Source: Begonia masoniana (lineage: Eukaryota > Streptophyta > Magnoliopsida > Cucurbitales > Begoniaceae). Taken from it: a stretch of DNA of 64,000 bases. The DNA lies in NCBI GenBank assembly GCA_022432975.1, contig CM039502.1, positions 11,739,803-11,803,802 of the forward strand. The letters run 5' to 3'. The notes under the pieces are model-generated. The model was not told where the DNA came from and did not search any database. It saw only the letters and a program-made list of their open reading frames with translations. How positions within the stretch are numbered: position 1 is the first letter of the stretch; each line of letters begins with the position of its first letter. Made by a program: the position numbers and the translations under genes. Positions 59,197-64,000 of this stretch are shown here, in pieces.

Positions 59197-61360
59197 TACA
59201 TCTTCCGATCACTGTTCACAACTTCATCTTCCGGTCACTGTTCACAACTTCATCTTTCCGGTCATGTTCACAACTTCATCTTTCCGGTCATGTTCACAAC
59301 TTCATCTTCCGGTCACTGTTCACAACTTCATCTTTCGGTCACTGTTCAAAACTTCATCTTTCGGTCACTGTTCACAACTTCATCTTCCGGTCACTGTTCA
59401 CAACTTCATCTTTCGGTCACTGTTCACAACTTCATCTTTCCGGTCATGTTCACAACTTCATCTTCCGGTCACTGTCACAACTTCATCTTTCCGGTCACTG
59501 TTCAAAACTTCATCTTTCCGGTCACTGTTCACAACTTCATCTTTCCGGTCATGTTCACAACTTCATCTTTCGGTCACTGTTCAAAACTTCATCTTTCCGG
59601 TCATGTTCACAACTTCATCTTTCCGGTCATGTTCACAACTTCATCTTTCCGGTCATGTTCACAACTTCATCTTTCCGGTCATGTTCACAACTTCATCTTT
59701 CCGGTCACTGTTCACAACTTCATCTTCCGGTCACTGTTCACAACTTCATCTTTCGGTCACTGTTCAAAACTTCATCTTTCGGTCACTGTTCAAAACTTCA
59801 TCTTTCGGTCACTGTTCACAACTTCATCTTTCCGGTCATGTTCACAACTTCATCTTCCGGTCACTGTTCAAAACTTCATCTTTCGGTCACTGTTCAAAAC
59901 TTCATCTTTCGGTCACTGTTCACAACTCATCTTTCCGGTCATGTTCACAACTTCATCTTCCGGTCACTGTCACAACTTCATCTTTCCGGTCATGTTCACA
60001 ACTTCATCTTCCGGTCACTGTTCACAACTTCATCTTCCGGTCACTGTTCAAAACTTCATCTTTCCGGTCACTGTTCACAACTTCATCTTTCCGGTCATGT
60101 TCACAACTTCATCTTTCGGTCACTGTTCAAAACTTCATCTTTCGGTCACTGTTCAAAACTTCATCTTTCGGTCACTGTTCAAAACTTCATCTTTCCGGTC
60201 ACTGTTCAAAACTTCATCTTTCGGTCACTGTTCACAACTTCATCTTTCGGTCACTGTTCAAAACTTCATCTTTCCGGTCACTGTTCACAACTTCATCTTT
60301 CGGTCACTGTTCACAACTTCATCTTCCGGTCACTGTTCACAACTTCATCTTTCCGGTCACTGTTCACAACTTCATCTTTCCGGTCATGTTCACAACTTCA
60401 TCTTTCGGTCACTGTTCAAAACTTCATCTTTCGGTCACTGTTCAAAACTTCATCTTTCCGGTCATGTTCACAACTTCATCTTTCCGGTCACTGTTCACAA
60501 CTTCATCTTTCCGGTCATGTTCACAACTTCATCTTCCGGTCACTGTTCACAACTTCATCTTCCGGTCACTGTCACAACTTCATCTTCCGGTCACTGTCAC
60601 AACTTCATCTTCCGGTCACTGTTCAAAACTTCATCTTTCCGGTCATGTTCACAACTTCATCTTTCCGGTCATGTTCACAACTTCATCTTCCGGTCACTGT
60701 TCACAACTTCATCTTCCGGTCACTGTTCACAACTTCATCTTTCCGGTCACTGTTCACAACTTCATCTTTCGGTCACTGTTCACAACTCATCTTTCCGGTC
60801 ACTGTTCAAAACTTCATCTTTCGGTCACTGTTCAAAACTTCATCTTTCCGGTCACTGTTCACAACTTCATCTTTCCGGTCACTGTTCACAACTTCATCTT
60901 TCCGGTCACTGTTCAAAACTTCATCTTTCCGGTCACTGTCACAACTTCATCTTTCCGGTCACTGTCACAACTTCATCTTTCCGGTCATGTTCACAACTTC
61001 ATCTTTCCGGTCATGTTCACAACTTCATCTTTCCGGTCACTGTTCACAACTCATCTTTCCGGTCACTGTCACAACTTCATCTTCCGGTCACTGTCACAAC
61101 TTCATCTTTCCGGTCACTGTTCACAACTTCATCTTTCCGGTCATGTTCACAACTCATCTTTCCGGTCACTGTTCACAACTTCATCTTTCCGGTCACTGTT
61201 CACAACTCATCTTTCCGGTCACTGTTCAAAACTTCATCTTCCGGTCACTGTTCACAACTTCATCTTCCGGTCACTGTGCACAACTTCATCTTTCCGGTCA
61301 CTGTTCACAACTTCATCTTCCGGTCACTGTTCACAACTTCATCTTCCGATCACTGTTCAC
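59197..61360. repeat. Minisatellite array, about 80 units of 25-27 bp
   Basis: The basic 27-bp unit is TTCATCTTT followed by CCGGTCACTGTTCACAAC. Units differ by single-base losses: TTCC for TTTCC, TTTCGG for TTTCCGG, GTCATG for GTCACTG, CTGTCAC for CTGTTCAC, and AAAAC for ACAAC. The first and last units both read CCGATCACTG. There is no spacer sequence, so it is not a CRISPR-like array. No unit contains a stop in any forward frame, so all three plus frames stay open for more than 2.1 kb; the resulting 715-744-residue reading frames are repeat artefacts. Confidence 0.95.
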
Positions 61361-61401
61361 TAGGGGTGGGCAGACCCGAAACCGACCCGAGCAACCGAAC
61401 A

Positions 61402-63864
61402 TGTAATATCCCGCTTTACGAGATATTATTATTTTAATATGAAATGGCATTTTCGTAAATATGTCGGATTAACTCCGTTGTACGAAAGAAAGCGTCATTA
61501 GAATCCTAATAATAATATGGGATTTTAGGAATATATGGGATTTTTCGGAGTTCAAACCCTAAATTTACGAGAATTACGTTTCTCGTAATAAAAAGAACGA
61601 TATTGTAAAAATAGTAAACGAGGTCCGTTTTGCGAACGGGCAGTTTCGTTAGGACCCAAATAATAAGTTGGACTAAATGGTGAAATAAGAAGATTTGGTG
61701 AAACCGAATAGCTAACCAATTAACGAAACGAAACACGAAATTTATATAAAAACAAAGTAAGGGCATTTTAGTAAATTTCCAAATCAATTATATTAAAAAT
61801 AAAATTTGTTTCTTCTCTCCCTCACCTCCTCTCTTCTTCTGGCGATCGCAAAAACCAGAGAGCAAACCCTCTCTGGCGTCAACGGCGATCTCGAGCTTCC
61901 GACCTCCGTTTTGCCTCCCGTTCGTCTCGTTTCCTTCACGATTTCTCCTCCTCTCGCTACCTTAGGTATGTATCTACGATCTTAGAGCTTTTATTCCGAG
62001 TTTTACGACGTTTTAGGAAATTAGGGTTTCGATCGGAATTCGTTAAAATGCGAATTAGGGTTCGTAATTAATAGGTTAGCCGTGATTAAGTATATATTGA
62101 ACGTATTGGACGTTATTGGACGAAGAAAAATCAATTTGTGAAAAAGTTAAAAATTGGTTAATTTTCGGGTTTTAGGGCAAAACTCGTAATTTGGATTTTT
62201 AGGTGCCGGGCGTAAAATGCTCGATAGAATAGTTCAATGGATTGGGTTAAAGCGTTAGGAAATTGCCTTAGTTAAGGTTTTGATAATTTGGACGTTTATT
62301 AGCTTAAATTGATTTTAACGGCATATTGTGCTTTGCCTCAGACAAACAACGCTCGTGGACGGAGTTTGAGCTGCTTTGGACACGAGGTAAGTTCTCGTGA
62401 TCTTTTCTGGCCAATTGGCCTACACCGTACGTCGTGGTCTTCTCGAGGAACTTGGTGATGTTTTGTTTAATCGCTTTGGTTGGGTAGTTAAGTTATATGT
62501 GTATAGGTTGATTGTTGAGTTTTGATGGTATGTTCTGTCTATATGTGTATAGGTTGATTGTGGAGTTTTGATGGTATGCTTTGTCTATATGATTACTGTC
62601 TGATATGAATTGTTCATGCATCATTCTGTACGTGTTTTTAAGCAAAGTAATGGACCTAATTAATTTACGTAATCTGTTATCTGGTCACGGCGAGGTGGGT
62701 TTAGACCTCGGTGACAATCTGTCTGCGACCTAATCAAAAAGTAAAATGAACCAACGAAAAGAATCTACGTAATCTGTTATCTGGTCACGGAGAGGCTTGG
62801 TAGACCTCAGTGATAATCTGTCTGCGACGTAAAGAATCTGAATCTGTAATCTGAATCTGTATCTGTATCTGCATGTTTTCTGAATTGCATACGCAGAGCA
62901 CGCATTGCATTTACGTAGAGCTTACTGAGATTTAATTATCTCATAGGTGTCTGTATGGTGTAGGTAATATTCTAGGTGACATCGAGCCAGGTGAGGACGG
63001 CGTTCCTCCTCCTGACGTATGAGGCAGTTGACGGATGATGGCCGTGGGAGTGCGCTGTGTAGTCGAGGCGCTTTCTGACCCGTGGGGACGTATGTGTACG
63101 TGTTTTGGGGAATTAATGTTAATTATGAATGTATAGACATTTTAGGTTGCTTGGATTCTGGATAGGGGTTAGATAACGTTTTGGTAATTGTAAGTAAAAA
63201 TGTTTTGTTTTGAACTGTTTAATGAATGTTTTGGAAATGTTTTGATTGGTTTTAGGTTGTTACGGATAGCTCGATTTTTAGAGCTATCCACGTAGTTGGA
63301 CTTCGTAAAGTCCGCTGCGAGTCGGTTGGGTTTAAGTTATAAGCGGTTACGATAAAGAATGAAAAATGTGATGTAAAATGGGTAGAAGTTGTGATGCGCA
63401 GGGAGGAATCTTTAAAGTGTTTTGCTCTCTGGAATTTGGGTTCCAGAGAGCACTTAGAGAAAAAGATGAAAAACGAGAAGAGAAAGAGAAGGAAGAAGAG
63501 GCGACTGGGCGCCGTGCTGGTCGCTGCAGGCAGCGACTGGTCGCTGCATTATGCAGCGCACATGGCGACCAGGCGCTGCATATAGCAGCGCCCGGTCGCT
63601 GCTTCTCTTGAGGGCAGAATTCCAGTTCTGCCCTCCCGCTTTTTGACTGGGTTTTAATGTATTAAATAAATGTTTTGAGTTTTAATTAGTTAATAAATGA
63701 TTTGTTTTAAATGATTTTAGGGTTCGATTCCGATTCCGATTTAAATTCTGTTTTCAACTTCAGTTTTTATTCCGCACAAAGTTTTATTTAAAGTAAAGGA
63801 AAGTATAAGTATAAAATGAAAAATATATTACGGGAAAAATGGGTACAGTATTAGGGTCGTTACA
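61402..63864 (+). mobile_element. Solo LTR, Tekay/Del-like
   Basis: 2463 bp with ends TGTAATATCCC…GGGTCGTTACA. The flanking 5-mers GAACA and GAACC match at four of five positions. It contains duplicated segments near 62670-62830 (ATCTGTTATCTGGTCACGG twice). There is no internal retroelement region. The frames at 63378-63611 are LTR sequence. Confidence 0.75.
63500..63606. repeat. GC-rich palindromic repeats in the solo LTR
   Basis: CTGGTCGCTGCA, CAGCGAC, GCAGCGC and TGCAGCGCC elements alternate as direct and inverted copies, a local GC-rich block in an AT-rich LTR. It lies in the same 3' part of the LTR where the relative at 57584 carries its minisatellite. Confidence 0.55.
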
Positions 63865-64000
63865 GAACCGAACCGAAGGTTCGGGTCGGTTCGGTTCGGG
63901 CACAAGAGTCGTTTTTTTGTGTTCGGGTCGGGTTCAGGAATAGGCCTTCGGGTTCGGTTCGGTTGGGCGTCAAACCCGAACCGAACCGAAAAAACCAAAC

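Larger units (their letters stand above)
61361..64000. mobile_element. hAT-like non-autonomous element, split by a solo LTR and cut by the window edge
   Basis: Begins TAGGGGTGGGCAGACCCGAA directly after the last minisatellite unit. It resumes at 63865 with GGTTCGGGTCGGTTCGG-type sequence to the window end. The terminus matches the hAT-like TAGGGGTG(G/T) ends elsewhere in the window. The other end and TSD lie outside. Confidence 0.5.

Noticed and set aside
59197..61360. Possible CRISPR-like array
   Set aside because: Repeats are directly contiguous with no unique spacers and no cas genes, and the setting is a plant nuclear LTR.
59129..61437. Three overlapping plus-strand ORFs of 715-744 codons
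   Set aside because: All are translations of the same 25-27-bp tandem repeat in different frames. Units vary in length without regard to frame, and no non-repeat domain is present.

Overview
The window is nuclear DNA of a flowering plant, almost certainly a eudicot. It is AT-rich and intron-containing, packed with nested LTR retrotransposons and foldback DNA transposons, and holds a few ordinary plant genes. Three genes look real. The first is the 5' part of a plastid rhomboid-like protein of the RBL9 type (minus strand, 1-1448, running off the left edge). The second is a plant-specific gene with remorin-like motifs (minus, 21196-22582). The third is a complete three-exon allene oxide cyclase gene (minus, 44044-45052). 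A 182-residue ORF of unknown function lies at 17489-18037. Gene debris includes an F-box/LRR fragment (26733-26990), an ASYMMETRIC LEAVES1/PHANTASTICA-type MYB pseudogene (54174-54893) and a NAC fragment carried inside a Pack-MULE (54941-56203).

Layout. 1-5400: rhomboid gene, AT-rich spacer, a small hAT-like element with 8-bp target-site duplications (TSDs), and an 848-bp MULE-like foldback with exact 9-bp TSDs. 5370-14835: two large inverted repeats; a Ty1/copia element (8152-14550) is inserted in one arm of the second and carries an internal inversion and a hairpin-forming minisatellite. 14836-20030: degenerate LTR material, the unknown ORF and a 1.27-kb foldback. 20031-26990: remorin-like gene, a GC-rich block, AT-rich spacer and the F-box fragment. 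27404-38100: a decayed copia element split by a young, intact 8.5-kb Ty3/gypsy element (29276-37769). 38240-43720: a copia element (38593-43215) inside a hAT-like repeat. 44044-45138: allene oxide cyclase and its TATA box. 46425-54126: an old copia element containing a 2.3-kb solo LTR. 54127-56203: the MYB pseudogene and the Pack-MULE. 57584-64000: a long Tekay/Del-like LTR, a 2.2-kb minisatellite of about 80 units of 25-27 bp, and a hAT-like element holding another solo LTR.

The host genes do not form a pathway together. Allene oxide cyclase acts in plastid jasmonate synthesis, and the rhomboid-like protein is also expected in plastids; the rest of the window is shaped by transposition. No bacterial-style operon, CRISPR array or tRNA/rRNA gene was seen. 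The most unusual structures are the copia element with a flipped leader/gag segment next to a palindromic minisatellite, the LTR-embedded array that is open in all three forward frames for over 2 kb, and the stacked palindromes that share sequence with a nearby ORF.
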